Positions 1 to 12,819 of a stretch of 64,000 nucleotides of DNA are shown here, piece after piece. The position numbers and the translations under genes are program-made. Source of the DNA: Paulownia fortunei (Eukaryota > Streptophyta > Magnoliopsida > Lamiales > Paulowniaceae). Numbering within the stretch: the first letter of the stretch is position 1; every line of letters starts with the position of its first letter. The notes under the pieces are model-generated. The model saw only the letters and a list, made by a program, of their open reading frames with translations, was not told the DNA's origin and made no database searches. The DNA is taken from contig CM033111.1 of assembly GCA_019321725.1 (NCBI GenBank), positions 620,001 to 684,000 on the forward strand, given 5' to 3'.

Positions 1-189
1 TAGTAAGTTAACTGAGTATGACTACTGTAGTGGTGACACTATTATAGGAGAGAGAATTATTTGAAGTGGGAAAGATGAATTTGCCACTGTAAATTACAAT
101 GTAAAATGGGATATTTGGTTTGACCTTAATCTGAAGTACAATAAAGTTACTTGACCATAGATTTAGGACTATCCTCTACCTTCTCTGTT

Positions 190-1081
190 CACCAAGTCAA
201 TGCTGAAATCTATATCCTCCTCGATCACGAGCATCGATTGGTTATTTGTGAATACTAGCAGATTCCTGAGCTCTGCATTGCAAGTCATAAATGTAGAATT
301 TCAAGTAATTATCCATGGCTGCAACCTAGCTGGATTTGCCTGTTCCAGGAGTGCCATACAGCATGTATCCCCTTTTCCTTGCTTTCCACTATTTCGTAGA
401 TATGCCTCCTTCTCGCAAACCTGTTCACGTCATCCATCTGCCCATGCTTAAGTGCAGGATCCATTGCCAATATGTCAGAAGTGGATGGATGCTCAAAATT
501 AACTGAGCCCCAAGGCCACATCATGTTCACCGTGGTAATTTCAGAAATTTTTACCACCTTTTTTTCTCTTCCCTTATGGCTTTGGATCTCTCTAGCTAGC
601 ACAATGGGTAAGTAAGAATCCAATAGCTTTTCTTTATACTTCTTGTCAAAGCCAAGCTCAAACGTTTTTGGTTCCATGTTTTCAGTAGAGAAGTATCCAT
701 CGTAGTCAGAAACTAGTCTTTTTAGTTAGTGCAGATGACTTCCCATTCGAGCACTGTTCCATCAAAAGTGTCTGTTATTTCGTCGCCTTTGTTGATGGTG
801 ACTGAGAGTTACTTATCTCGGGGTCCCTTCGACTCTCTGATCTGCTTAATGGCGGGGCTAATTCTTGTTCTCAGATAAATTTCTGCTGCTGCAAAGACAA
901 TGCACATATTGGAAGAGAGATTTCCCATCAAGATTCCTACTTTGGACATGACTCTCTCTTGGAGTCGCTTTGGAATAATCTGATTGCTCACATATTGGAC
1001 TTCATTGATCACGGTGCAAACCAGCACCGCTGATGCAGGAAAAGTGGCGTATGTTGACCATAGTGCTGTTGTTGATGGCAT
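190..1081 (-). pseudogene. Decayed AAA-ATPase (AATP1/ASD-like, BCS1-related) gene
   Basis: On the minus strand the pieces follow the order of plant AAA-ATPase-at-mitochondria proteins. An N-terminal segment begins MPSTTALWSTYATFPASAVL (809-1081). After an in-frame TAA comes LSVTINKGDEITDTFDG. The segment SYLPIVLAREI...FEHPSTSDILAMDPALK follows (309-677), then a Walker A region readable as GYMLYGTPGTGKSS, and finally a Walker B-like stretch with LVIEEDIDFSID near 190-270. Intact relatives are usually about 450-520 residues with a full AAA module and C-terminal lid. Here the reading frame is broken by stop codons after DK and directly after GKSS, by at least two frame changes, and by a missing stretch after the Walker A region. 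Nothing recognisable follows Walker B. This many different lesions cannot be explained by one sequencing error, so I call it a pseudogene. The family identity is clear from the motifs; the subfamily is less certain. Confidence 0.85.
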
Positions 1082-1896
1082 ACCTGACAGAGAACATGTT
1101 TTTTGGAGTATAATATGAACTGATCAAGGATAGTAAAAAGAGGCCTGTCAGGGGTTTATGTGGTCTCTTTTTCCTGTGTTTGTATCAAGAGTTTAATCTC
1201 TGTGTGATTGTAATCATTCGAGCTGGTGGGATTTTATAGCAACTGTGAGTTGCTGATGGGAGCTTTCATAAGTAACTGTCTGAAAGCTACACGAAAGCTA
1301 GCTTGAGAAAGAGAGCATAGCGCCATAGCCTGGTCAAAATTGTCAAAGAATTTTCTTTAGGTAAACAAAAAGATTATCTTAGTGTGATTACTTGCTATTC
1401 TATTGTCTTCCCTAAATTTTAGCATTTTCAGAACCAGAATATATAAGGAATTATGACAATTCATTTATGACTCCTCCTCGTGATGAATAGTGATGAATGA
1501 TTATGATTATAATTTCAATTCTATTGAAAAATACTCATTATCTATAATACTAAATATTTTTTTATTTATGTTAAGTACAATATACAATCAAACTCTTTAA
1601 TTTTGACTAATTTGTCAATATTCCAATCTTAAAATTTGTTATGCTATTCAATAATATTGAATTTTTTTTTTGAAAAAAATTTGACTGACTTATATGTACT
1701 TGATAAAATGGCCAAATTGAGCGAAGTACAAAGGGATCTAATACCTAACCGAGCATTAACTAACTTTCAAAATTCCTACCGCAAAAAATCTCTCTCGGCC
1801 TCTCCAATTCCAACTAAATCGCATTCTTCCATATAACGACACAACCTCAATTTCAAGATCCCTCCACTCGTTAAAAACTCAGTGAGTCAACTCGGA
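1082..1896. other. Intergenic, AT-rich
   Basis: No coding signal was recognised. The stretch between the AAA-ATPase remnant and the OTU gene is AT-rich, with poly(T)/poly(A) around 1660. It should contain the OTU promoter and leader, but I see no convincing core promoter. Confidence 0.5.
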
Positions 1897-4230
1897 ATGA
1901 CCGAGCCATCTTCTCCACAATACAACACTATTTTTCCGTGGACCGAATTCGATTCTCTATATGATGATAATGATTGAATCCTCCACTTTACAACCCGACA
2001 TGATGCTTGCAGTCTACGACGTCGTATTACCACTCCCTCGTAGACAAAATCATCAGCATCATATACAGGTAAGAATAAACAATGTTGCAGCATTTTGATT
2101 TGGAAAAATAGACAGAATTAATTATCTAATATGCCATTTCGCTGCCTAAAATCTCAATTGGCCATGCATAAATCTGACCTTTCGCTCGGTAACGATCTCC
2201 GGACTATTCGTATGTTTTTGATTTATTTTTTTCTGGGTTACGTTCGTTTCACTCGGATTTGATGTGTATTTTTGGGGTATATTTTTTCAAAAATGTAATA
2301 ATTGATGACGCTATAATTAGGTTGCTTGTTTGAAGCTTAGATATTTTGGTGACGTTTAGTTTATTCTTTTCGTCGGTTTCACACTTTCTTTAGCGTGTAT
2401 TTGTTGTATTAGAATCTAGGCTTGTTATTAATTGCTGTTCTTTGAAGTTCAGGTTTAAACTTTGTTTTCTTTCTTTTGGGATATTCATTCTTTTAACATG
2501 GATTTGGGTTCAGGTATGCGGATATAATACCTCATATTTTTGTGAAAATGCTGTTTCATGATCATGTATTCTTCTTCTTCTTCTTCGCTATTCTAAATTA
2601 GGTGGAACAACGTGTATATAGTTTTCTCGAACTGCAGTGTGTAAGATCACAAGAGAATGGAGAAATGAGCTTCCTGTTAATTAAAAGTGTTTTTTTAAAT
2701 CTAATGGTTGGCTAGATGAAATTTAGAAAGATAACTATAGCATCCATATCACGTTGCTTGTGCAGATATAATGAATTCGCTTCTTCATGTGGATTTTCAT
2801 GACTATGAGAATCATATACTTCCACTATCTTTTAGGCCCTTTTTTTTTTGGTTGTTAGCCTAGCCATCAGGTGGTAGATGTTACAATGAATATATTTGCT
2901 TCAGGGATACCAGGGGATGGGAGGTGTTTGTTTCGGTCTGTGGTCATGGTGCTTGTCTGAGAGCAGGAAAGCCGTCTCCAAGTGAATGCCAAGAAAAGGA
3001 ACTCGCTGATGAGCTTAGAGCAACAGTAACAAATCTCTTCTTTTCTGTTTTGCTGTTACAGAAGGAATTCAGATGCTTATTGTCATTTAACTTAAAGAGA
3101 TGGGATACTATTTGGTTATGCAGGTTGCAGATGAATTTGTTAAGAGGCGAGCAGATTCTGAATGGTATGATTGGTGGAGTATCCTGGGATTTTGAAGGAA
3201 CTCTGATTAATTTGAGGAGTTCTCACTAGTTAGTTTTGTGTGTTCTCTAGTTTACCTTAAGAAGAGGAGAGATTAAGAATATCTTTTGAACTACTAAATT
3301 TGTATTTCATTATATCCCTTAATTAGAATAAAGAGTCAAATACGAAGCACATAAACAAGATGCACTAGAAAAATGTCTTAGCTTTTCATAACTTGAGTAA
3401 ATTTCAATTTCATACGATTACATTCGTTATCAATCAGGTAACTCGAATTTTTTGTCTTTTAAGGTTTGTTGAAGGTGATTTTGATACTTACGTTGCACAG
3501 ATGCGACAGCCCCACGTATGGGGAGGGGAACCTGAACTACTAATGTCATCACATGTGCTACAGTAGGTGCTTTTTGTAGTTTACTTCTCCGTTGTTTCTG
3601 TAAAATCTAAATTCATCTTCATTTCGCGGACTGTATTTTCTTAAAGGTTAATTTCACTTGACTTTCTTTAATTAATACTGTCCTGGGGTTAACACCCTCC
3701 TTGGGCTCTTGGGATCCATTTGTGCCACAAAGTTGGGTGTGTCTGATTTGTCTTTCACTTCCTCGTGCTCACAGCCACCTATTTAACAAAATCATTCAAT
3801 CCCAGAAAACCATCATCAATGGATTTCACCGTGTGGGCTACTTGCTGAGCCTCTTCGAGCTGTAACTACCTTTTACGACTTTACACACTAATAATCTTTT
3901 CACAAGTAATCAGCATAATGTTGCTATTCACAAGAGTATCTCTCCAATCTTAAACTTCCCTTTCAACAGTTAGAAAATGTTGTCATCACACTTTTTTTTC
4001 CAGTGTTAGTTATCTTGATGAAGAATGCTGAAGAAAATATGTTAAATGAAAAATTTTTCAGGGTTCCAATAACCGTTCACATGTGGGATAAGAAGAAGAA
4101 TTGCCTCAAGATTATAGCTGAATATGGTCAAGAATATGGAAAGGAGAACCCAATTCGCGTTTTGTATCATGGTTATGGGCACTATGATGCATTACAGATC
4201 CCTTCAGGTGGTCTGCAGTCAAAGCTGTAA
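1897..4230 (+). CDS. OTU-domain cysteine protease (deubiquitinase), frameshifted
   Basis: This encodes an ovarian-tumour (OTU) type thiol protease, a family that removes ubiquitin from proteins. Confident exons are 2905-3025, 3124-3164, 3464-3562 and 4062-4230; all have GT/AG borders and consistent phase. They carry the active-site block GIPGDGRCLFRSV (Asp and Cys), then HGACLRAGKPSPSECQEKEL, then FVEGDFDTYVAQMRQPHVWGG, and the catalytic histidine in YHGYGHYDAL close to the C-terminus. It resembles plant OTU3/OTU4-type proteins. One base is missing at about 2941-2945: GDGRCLFRSV and HGACLR lie in different frames with no room for an intron. The 5' end is uncertain. A candidate exon 1897-2068 (from ATG, donor CAG/GTAAG) joins in phase but contains two stops. 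Alternatively a 16-base exon at 2498-2513 (MDLGS) also joins in phase. Family call firm; functionality unknown. Confidence 0.8.
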
Positions 4231-5961
4231 GTTCTCTTGATCTCTGCTTTTTTTTCATGTCAAACTGCATTCTGGGGATGTGTATGTAGGTATTATTATT
4301 TCTAGCCTGGAAGATATGGAAGCATGCATGCATGCATACTTGCATATATACGAGTAGAAACATGCTTAATATACTCGAAACCTCCACATACACACAGGTA
4401 TAGGTATCTGTATTCTAATGTACTAATTTGTTGAAATGCAAAATTGCTTGCTGGCACGAAACGAAGGAAGAACAATAAGGCAACTAATTTTTGTTTCTGA
4501 AGTATATTATTTCCTTAGAGATTTTTTGCTTCAATTATTGGAAGGGAGGGAAAAAAATAAGATAGAGAAAAGAAAAGGTCACCTTTTGTCCTCTTTTATG
4601 ATCATCGGTACCTCTTCCTCAAGGACTGTGGGGGCATTAGAAGTTACTGTGGCTGTTTCTCATTTACATGGAGGCTTATATGGGTCCTCGCAGGTGTTCT
4701 TTCTTCAGGAAGATAGTGGAGGTGGAAAATCTTAGTTTGTTGAGTTACCTAATCTAGATAATGAAAAACATGCTTAACCTTGTCAGCATGTCAAGTTTTG
4801 TTTAACTAAGCAATTTTCTGGGGAACTATGGAATTCCTTGTTTTCAAAATTCCAAACTAGGGAGTACAAATGAACTTTAATTCACATCGTCTACATGTTC
4901 ATTTGATCTTCTGTTATGGGTCAGAAATTCTTAGCCATTTGCTTCACTATTAGATGCTATTTCTACTCAGATAGGCAATAGCAGGCGTTGCTCTTAATCT
5001 GTTAAATACATCCTAGAAAAAACTTCAACCTGAATTTGTGCCTTCACTTGCTTAAAAAAGGACCATTATCTAGATGTAAAAATTCTTCTCTATTCTACTA
5101 GTTACAGACTAATGTTTGCACCCAACAAGATTGAATATCTTGCGAAGTTAATATGTATGTATCATTATGATCCTAATAAACGACATTGTTTCAATTTTGC
5201 AGAAACAAGAGATGGCGAAACAATAATTGCTAAAGTTATGATTCTTACACGCAATTGATTGAGCCACTCCAGCTCCTGTATGTCCTTCCCTTTAAAGAAG
5301 AGATGGAAGAAGGGGATAAATTTATAGGAAAAACAGAAGAAGATTATTTCCTGACACTTTGTAATTCTATGAACACTTCTTGGCACACTCAGTTTCTCAG
5401 AGAATAAATCAAGATAATCAATTCGATATCTAAATATACAGCAAATGATTTATGGGATCGGTCCATGAACTCTTGATTTTCTCATAATTTACTCCTGCAA
5501 ATGAAATACCCGAAATTTCATTTATTGGTTTGTGCAAATACTTTTTCTATATGGCTAATGTGATGGAATACACACTTGGTTTGTGACAGGAGATGGTAAT
5601 GAGAGAGAAACAACTAGGTAACATTAAGCAATCTTTAAATTTGGGCCCTTACTGGTGATTGAAACTTGCCAGGATGAAAATTAGAACTTGAGGCAATTAA
5701 ACATCATCTCTAATGGAACAAGGTTGGCTCACCCCCTTCAGTGGAAAAACTCAACTCAATGACTCATAGTCCCTAAACAGTCTATTTGTTATGTTCCACT
5801 GCAAAATGTAAGGTTTTAGTACTATAATTTAAAATTGTTTGACGATGACAAAGGATTTGTTCAAAAATGAACTACAACCTTGGAGTCCTCAAAACGCTTT
5901 CGTATTATGATGTAATAGACAGTAAGCTATACGTATATATACATACTAAAAAAGTTTGGTA
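4231..5961. other. Intergenic between convergent OTU and C2-protein genes
   Basis: The 3' ends of two convergent genes face each other here, so this is mainly 3' untranslated and spacer DNA. A short run of CATG repeats lies at 4323-4337. The longest open frames (for example 4436-4735) show no recognisable protein similarity. Confidence 0.5.
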
Positions 5962-8900
5962 CTATTCATCATCTTTCCATATCTCCCGGAGCAGCTGATA
6001 CCGGACAACATTTCTACCACCCTTTTCTTTTGGTATCAAGCTGAGTTTTGCTAAAGCAGAACTCTGGAAGCTATCAGGAATGATTGAAGTGAAGGGTGAG
6101 TCGAGCTCATCAAGTTCATCATCACTCGTATAGGATTTTTTGAGTGTTAATAATCTGCTACTCTGAAGCACTTGGCTTCCAACTTCTCCCACACAAGTTA
6201 GTAAAGCTGCAGGAGGAGGTGAATATACTGTAGGACTTGCAGAGCAGGGAAAGCTAGTGAGTGCATCTCCCGAAGCATCTGAAACCTCCTAAATCAAGAA
6301 AGAGTAGCTAAATTAGGAGAACTGGAAAATCAGATGGCATTTTCTATGACTAACTGCTCGGTAAAGATTGTGCAGTGATATAGACAATTGCGACATTGAC
6401 AATCTATTGTTACCACATTGAAGATCACTCAAGTATTCTAATTTGGATGGACCTATAGGTCTATCTGTATAGAGAGTTTTTCAGTTAGCTAAAGAAGTAC
6501 TGACCTCTGTATCGAGGGCATCAATGATGTTTTGGGGGATGGGATCTGGACAGAATTCATCTGGAACGAAACTGTTTAGAACCCTATTGATTATTGTTGG
6601 ACCAAACATTGGGCAAACCTTCAAACAGAAAAAAAATGGATGATGAGTATGAACCAAAAATAATTGATATTGTACAAAAGATTGTTGCTATGGGTAAACA
6701 ATTCGATTTGAAGGCGACTCACTTCTTTTCTGGTAGAAGCATCAGCAAGCATTCCAAATGGAAGCATCATGAGATCACTCAATGCATGGAGTAGACAGAA
6801 AGTCTTGAAAGATCTAGGTCTCTTGCCATCCCCAAGAATATCACTATGCTCAGTTGAGTCATCTTCTAGGCCAAAGAGATCCGTAAGCCATCTGGACCAG
6901 TTCCCTATCTGCAAGATAGTTAAAGAATAAATAACCTTGAACCAACCGCAGGAAATTAAGATTTTGTTTTATGGCCTGTATAGCAAATTATGTGTGAATT
7001 GAGGATCATCTATTGAGAAGAACCATCTAGACCTTTTAGTTTGGAGAAAACCTGATCAGAACACAGATAATTAAAGGTAAACTGATTTTTTCCAATAAAA
7101 ACCTAATGATTAATATTTATAGTGAAGCGACTTTTGTAAGTTTCCAGAGCACAAATTCAGAACAAACCCAGAAGTGCCCCAAAATATTCAAGTTAACCAG
7201 TCAAAAATATTGAAGGAAATAACAACTGGTGCTCAATTTTTTCTTTAGTGTATTTACTTTTTTGCATTGCAGGACTCTTAATCTTTTGTATCAGAGAAAA
7301 GAGTGCCTAAGACCCTAACATATATCGTGAGCACAGATCAAGCCTAAAATGATAAATCTGACAAATAACTGTAATTTCTTCAGCCATGATAATCTATATG
7401 TACCAATGCGTAAGATATCTGAAGATGATCGGCTTTGTACTCTCATATGAACTCTTATATGCTTTCACATCTTTAGCAAGAAACTTTTCCACAGAACCTA
7501 CTGAAGAACATTAGATCCCGAAACTAATGCTCCCAAAATCCAAAAGCTTTTAAGGCAATAATTCTATATTAAATAATTATGTGTTTAACCAACAGTTACT
7601 ACTGTGTTTGGTTCTTGGATTTTCATGAGGAAAAACTAAGGAAAATATTTTTATCACTTCAAATGATAGTTCATTGTGCTTTTTTCCTTTTAATTTCCCT
7701 TTTCCCCATCAAAATCCAAGGTCCAATAGCATTAGACAAAATGAAAAACTAAAAGAAATAACCATATCATGTTTGACATTATAGGGTGGCATAAAAGCTA
7801 AGATCTTGTAAACTGTTCTGTACTTACAGAATTTTTCAATTGCACACCAGCACCAAAGCTTGATTTCCCAGCCGGGATTGGAAGGACTTTAGAATCGCTA
7901 ATGGGATCAGAAAGAGGATCAGTAGGCATTTCTTCATCAGATTCACGTAGAATAGCATTAAACATTGCCATGTCCAGCCTATTAACTAACTGCTCCATTA
8001 CCTGAAAAGCAAAGCTAAAAACATCGTTATACTATCTCCAATAATTTGACAATCCAACATTCAAATAATGCATTTCAGCCTTTCTGGAGCAAGAGACTCA
8101 GGATCCATTGTGTTCGTACATTTAAGGGCCAGTTTTAGCAAAAATGATTAGCCCTAAAAGTACTGGATCTCCGGAATGTCTAATGATATAGAAAATAATA
8201 AATCCTAATATCCTTCCTTCAGCTTCTTTTTTTTTTTTTTTCCATTTTCTAGTCTAACAGGCGTAGATCACACTGGAACTTGATAGCCGGAATCACTTGC
8301 CCCAAGCCCCACAGGAGCCTAAAGCCATTCAAGCGATTTAGTCACAGATTATTGCGTATTGACTTGTTGCCGAGTCATATATATCAATATTCAAAGCAGA
8401 AATGGCATGTGGTTCACTAAACGATGTCATGCATGGATGTTAAGCATGTTTATAATATGAGCCATACCAGTCTAACCAGCACAGACAAGCAGCCGCACTC
8501 ATGCCCTCCTGCCCGAATCGGACAAAGCCTTTCACAGGCATCTTTGAATGCTTTCTTCCATAACTCTGTAGAGAAATTTCCCTGCTCATGGTTACCAAAA
8601 TTGTTTCTTTTTCCATACATTTTCTTTGTACCTGAACCTGAGGTTACATCACTACCTTTTGCAACTGTGGGCTGCATATGTGGCGTAAAAGTCTGCAGTT
8701 AAAAAGAAAAATGACCATAATTTATCAGAGAACTGTGTAACTGAATAAGAAATTAGTCAAGTATGGAAAAAAAAGAACTGAGAAACAACCTGCCACCATA
8801 CAGACTCAACAATTCTAGAAAAGAGCCAAGATTCAACTTTTTCCAATGCACTAATAAATGTCGAGACATCCTCCCAGTCATCAGATTCATCAATTGACTT

Positions 8901-11277
8901 AGATTGCTCTCCCTCTAAACGAGAGGAACCTGCCCATTTATGTGGAAGTCTTCCAGATAATTCAGATCCACTGCCATTACTTTTTCTTTCTGGTCGATTA
9001 GAATGTGACAATTCTGCAGCAGTCTGGCTGACAATGGCCCTCAACATTATTGAATTTGATAACCAGAAGGTCAACCTGTAAAGAATATCTTCTAAATAGG
9101 TGAGATGTTTGGCATGATAGAGAAGCAATTTAGTGAAGTCAAATTCAGACAACTTTCAAATTAGATACACATGCATAACTAACCTTGGAACATCATTTCC
9201 ACATGATTTAGAAACCAAAACTAACCCAGATACTGCAGCTCTTGCTGCACTTGCCCGTTTAGTTTGAGACCCTGCTTTGCAAGCATTAAAATAAAATCTG
9301 GACAGTCGTCGAGCTGGAGCATGGACCTTATTTCCTGAGCTTGCATGTTCAGCAACTACGGAATATAATCCAACCTCAGTAGCTGCTGCTTCCCTCAATT
9401 CTTCCTCGAGCATCTCAATTCTAGCTTTCCATTCATTTTGACAATCAGAGAGTTCACCCTTTGGTTCTTTTCTTTCAATTACTGCACCAAGTTCACCTTT
9501 CTTTTGAGAGCCATCAGGTATATCTACATCGAGTGCTTTTCCCCCTTCGTAAATGTCAGATAGGAATCTGTCTCCTTTAGCCGAACTATGTATTTGGACA
9601 GACTTCACATGCTTTAGCCGAGCTTTGTTACTGCTGGGTAGTGGAACTGTTGGTGCTTTCTTACTCTCCATTGTTACCTGCCCTCTAGTACCATCTTCTG
9701 ATAATTCCCCAAATAATTTGTTCTCTGGAAAATGCCTCATCTCCTCCCTGATCTGGTCTTCCAATCCACTATCTTTTATTCCCATTTTCTCCTCGACATT
9801 CACCAGGCCAACATGCGCATCATTTATTTGCACATCTTCTAGTTGCAACTCTTTTTCTTGAGAAGCGTGGGAGTACAGAGAGCTGGCAGAGTTGGAGTTA
9901 TCGGCATTTTTTCTATAATTATTAGCTGATATAGCTTCAGGCGTAAATCCTTCAAAGGATTTGCCTTCTACTGATTGTTGAGTATTTTCAATAGTTTTAT
10001 GTTTGCTGTCGGCAATCACTTCATGGGAGTTATGGGAAACACTTTTCTGCACAAAACTTGCTACAATGGTGTTTGGCTTCCCATTTACATCTCGACGACT
10101 TATGGATGAGGGAGATCTAATGAAGGGGGCATCTGAGTTTTTCTTGACAGATGTCATGTTTCGCTCATAAAACTTGGAGAAAGAAACATTGTCATTTAGG
10201 TGGTTCCCAGTATCTGATGATGCACCAGTAGAGGAAGGCCATACATTCCTGTTTTGCTCTGGGTCAAGTCCAGCATTTCCATATCCGTTCTGCATTTAGC
10301 TACAATTCATTACACAGTACAAGTATTCACATAGGGGCTGGAGAAAGGGGTGCCTGATATCCTAGGTGTTTTAAGACAATTTAAGAATTTCCTCAAGTGG
10401 TATAATTACCCATGCTATGGAATCTCTACATATGGCACATTTCCAAACTCTGACAATTTGGGACATTCAGATCTCTCTCCTTTCTTTCTTTCTTTCTTGT
10501 TTAAATTGGTCTTTTGTGTTACAATCAGAGTGAAAGCAAAAATTTTCATGGCAAGAAACTTTTCAATGCAGTAACACAAGCAATATAACAATAGCAAAAC
10601 TGTGAAGTAAAATAGACATCAATGAATAACTTGCCTACCTTCTCAATGTGAGATGGTGAAGATGTTGCAACCTCAAAGGTCGATGACCCCGCAGTCCTTG
10701 ATGATTGTGAAGAATCATCGTCATCCGTAAAAGAGGCAATTTCAAAGTCATCATTATCATTGTCCAAAGATGCTTCCTTCGATAAGCCAACATTAGGTGA
10801 TGAGTTAGAGCTATCCTTTTCAACCGGCTCCAGACTAATTATCAAAGCCGGCTGCACTGAGTTATTAGAACTCTTCTTGAAGTTTACTGAAGCACTAATG
10901 CTTATGATATGCTCTATTACTCCATAATCTGCAAGGTTTATTACGGCTGTCCCCAAGAGTTGTCCTTTAGCCTTATCCTTACGCGGCACAAACAAGCTAA
11001 ACTCCAAATAATTCTTCTGAAATTTATCATGGGCCTTCTTATTTTGGTAAAGAATTAAGGGAAGCTTGAAAGACTCGTTAAATACAATTTTGGAATCTCG
11101 AGCAGCAGCAAGAAAGGACCCAGAATACTGATTACCATTTTCCCATTGAAGCAACACGGTTTGAACAGATCTCAGAGAATCTGACGGGGGCCAAGGCCTG
11201 ATCTCCTGTACATGGACAATGTAATTAACTTTAACGGAAGCACCCCTTTTGTGTTTCGACCTAAGCCCTAGAACCAT
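5962..11277 (-). CDS. EEIG1/EHBP1 N-terminal C2-type domain protein, 1018 aa
   Basis: Eight exons in transcript order: 10639-11277, 9184-10289, 8790-9075, 8468-8692, 7828-8001, 6723-6908, 6505-6618, 5962-6288. They total 3057 bases with consistent phase and no frameshift. Residues 1 to about 150 form an NT-C2 module (MVLGLRSKHKRGASVKVNYI, then VQEIRPWPP and VLLQWENG), a membrane-associated C2-like fold also found in plant PMI1-type proteins. Residues 150-490 are Ser/Asp-rich and probably disordered. A coiled coil follows near 490-525 (EWKARIEMLEEELREAAATE). The remainder (LTFWLSNSIMLRAIV onwards) is helical and resembles the C-terminal half of Arabidopsis proteins labelled gar2-related. The start is the first ATG, just after a plausible leader acceptor (CTCAAG/CTATG), so a 5' UTR intron reaching to about 11945 is likely. 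The molecular role is unknown; vesicle or organelle positioning is only a guess from the domain. Confidence 0.88.
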
Positions 11278-12764
11278 AGCTTGAGAAAAATATCAAGAGC
11301 TGGCGCTGGCTGTCTCAAATTAAGCACTATCCAAACAAGAAAACCAAAACTAAATTATTTCCATCAAACAAGAATACCATATCAACAGAGATACACAAAA
11401 TTTACAGATACATGCAACTGAGATGTACTTGGGACAGGGGAAAACACCATATCTTATGAAGTAGATTACTGAATTTGTCAACACAAATAGACAAACAAGA
11501 AAAAGTGTATTACGCTCACCATAATGTATAAGAACTTCTTTCATCTAGTTTTCTAAACCTAATCAGAAATAAGCGTGTATTAATATGCTAATCTGTACGT
11601 ATGCACATGTGCGCCCGAGTATGTGTATGTGGTATTCACAGACACAAAGATTCATACCACAAAAAATGAGGCGAAAAGAGAGTTCAAAATTAAGCAGAGC
11701 AAATATAATGAACCAGACCAAGCTATGCCACCACATTGAAAATCAGCTACAGAAATCACGTTATTATGCAAAAATCATACGTTTTTCACATCCCCACCAT
11801 CCTTAAAAAAAAATATTTTTAAACAAAATTCAAACATAATTAAACACAGAATTGGATGCATATCAACACCAAATCGTCTCCTTCATATCCCACACAAGAA
11901 AAAGGGCAAAAAAGAAAAAGATTAAGAAAAAGTTAAGTCCTTTACCTGGATTGAAGAATGACGCAATGATGAAGCAAACAGATTTCAGCTTCCTGGAATC
12001 CTTTCCAGTCTTTATCTTATTATCCTGCAGATGGGATTCCTTGTTTGTTTGTGGAGAAAGTTATCGTGGCAAGATTGACAATTCACAAGAGGAGGAAGAA
12101 GATGCTGTAGTAACAGCGTGTGTAGAAGTCCACTGGTTTGAGCTTTTTTACTGTATGTGGAGTTCTTGCCCCGTACGGCGACAAATCTAAGTTAACTGCT
12201 CTCTCAGAATAACAAAATAATGAACGAGTATTATTGGATATTGACTAACATACAATCGAAAAAGTAAGTGTTGGACTCAGACTTATATACTATTCGATAC
12301 TTTTCTATGTGTGTGTCTGCAAATATGTATATGCGTGTGTATGTACGTATGTTTATGTGTATTGTGTGTGCGCGTGTGTAGAACAACATTTGTAATGGCA
12401 TTATTTGATTATATCTCCATTATTGATGGCCGCAATTGTTGGCTAAGACTCAGAGATACACTTTGTAATGATTTATTGCATTACGTCTCTCTTTTTTTTT
12501 TCTTTTTTTCTTTTTTATCAATCCTCACTACATTAACTGCCATAGTGAAGTAGGGGTAGCTGAGCTGAACATAATTTCAAGCAGCTAAAGCTTCTCTATT
12601 TCAAGATAAGAATTAAGGTATAAGATTTTATTTTTCGATATTAGACATTAGTAAAATAGTTGTGGTATTAATATACAGTGATGAAAATTTTGTGTATTTG
12701 TATATTTATATATAAATTTTCCAACACTATACATATATATATGTATAGATTTTTCTCATCACTG

Positions 12765-12819
<55 letters not shown>

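Noticed and set aside
1887..2093. Minus-strand 68-residue open frame near the OTU gene
   Set aside because: No family resemblance, and it overlaps the probable OTU first exon on the opposite strand.
4436..4735. 99-residue open frame downstream of the OTU gene
   Set aside because: Low-complexity, no recognisable domain, and positioned in the OTU 3' flank.
9553..9861. Plus-strand open frame inside the C2-protein gene
   Set aside because: It is the mirror of exon 2 coding sequence on the opposite strand, with no family match.
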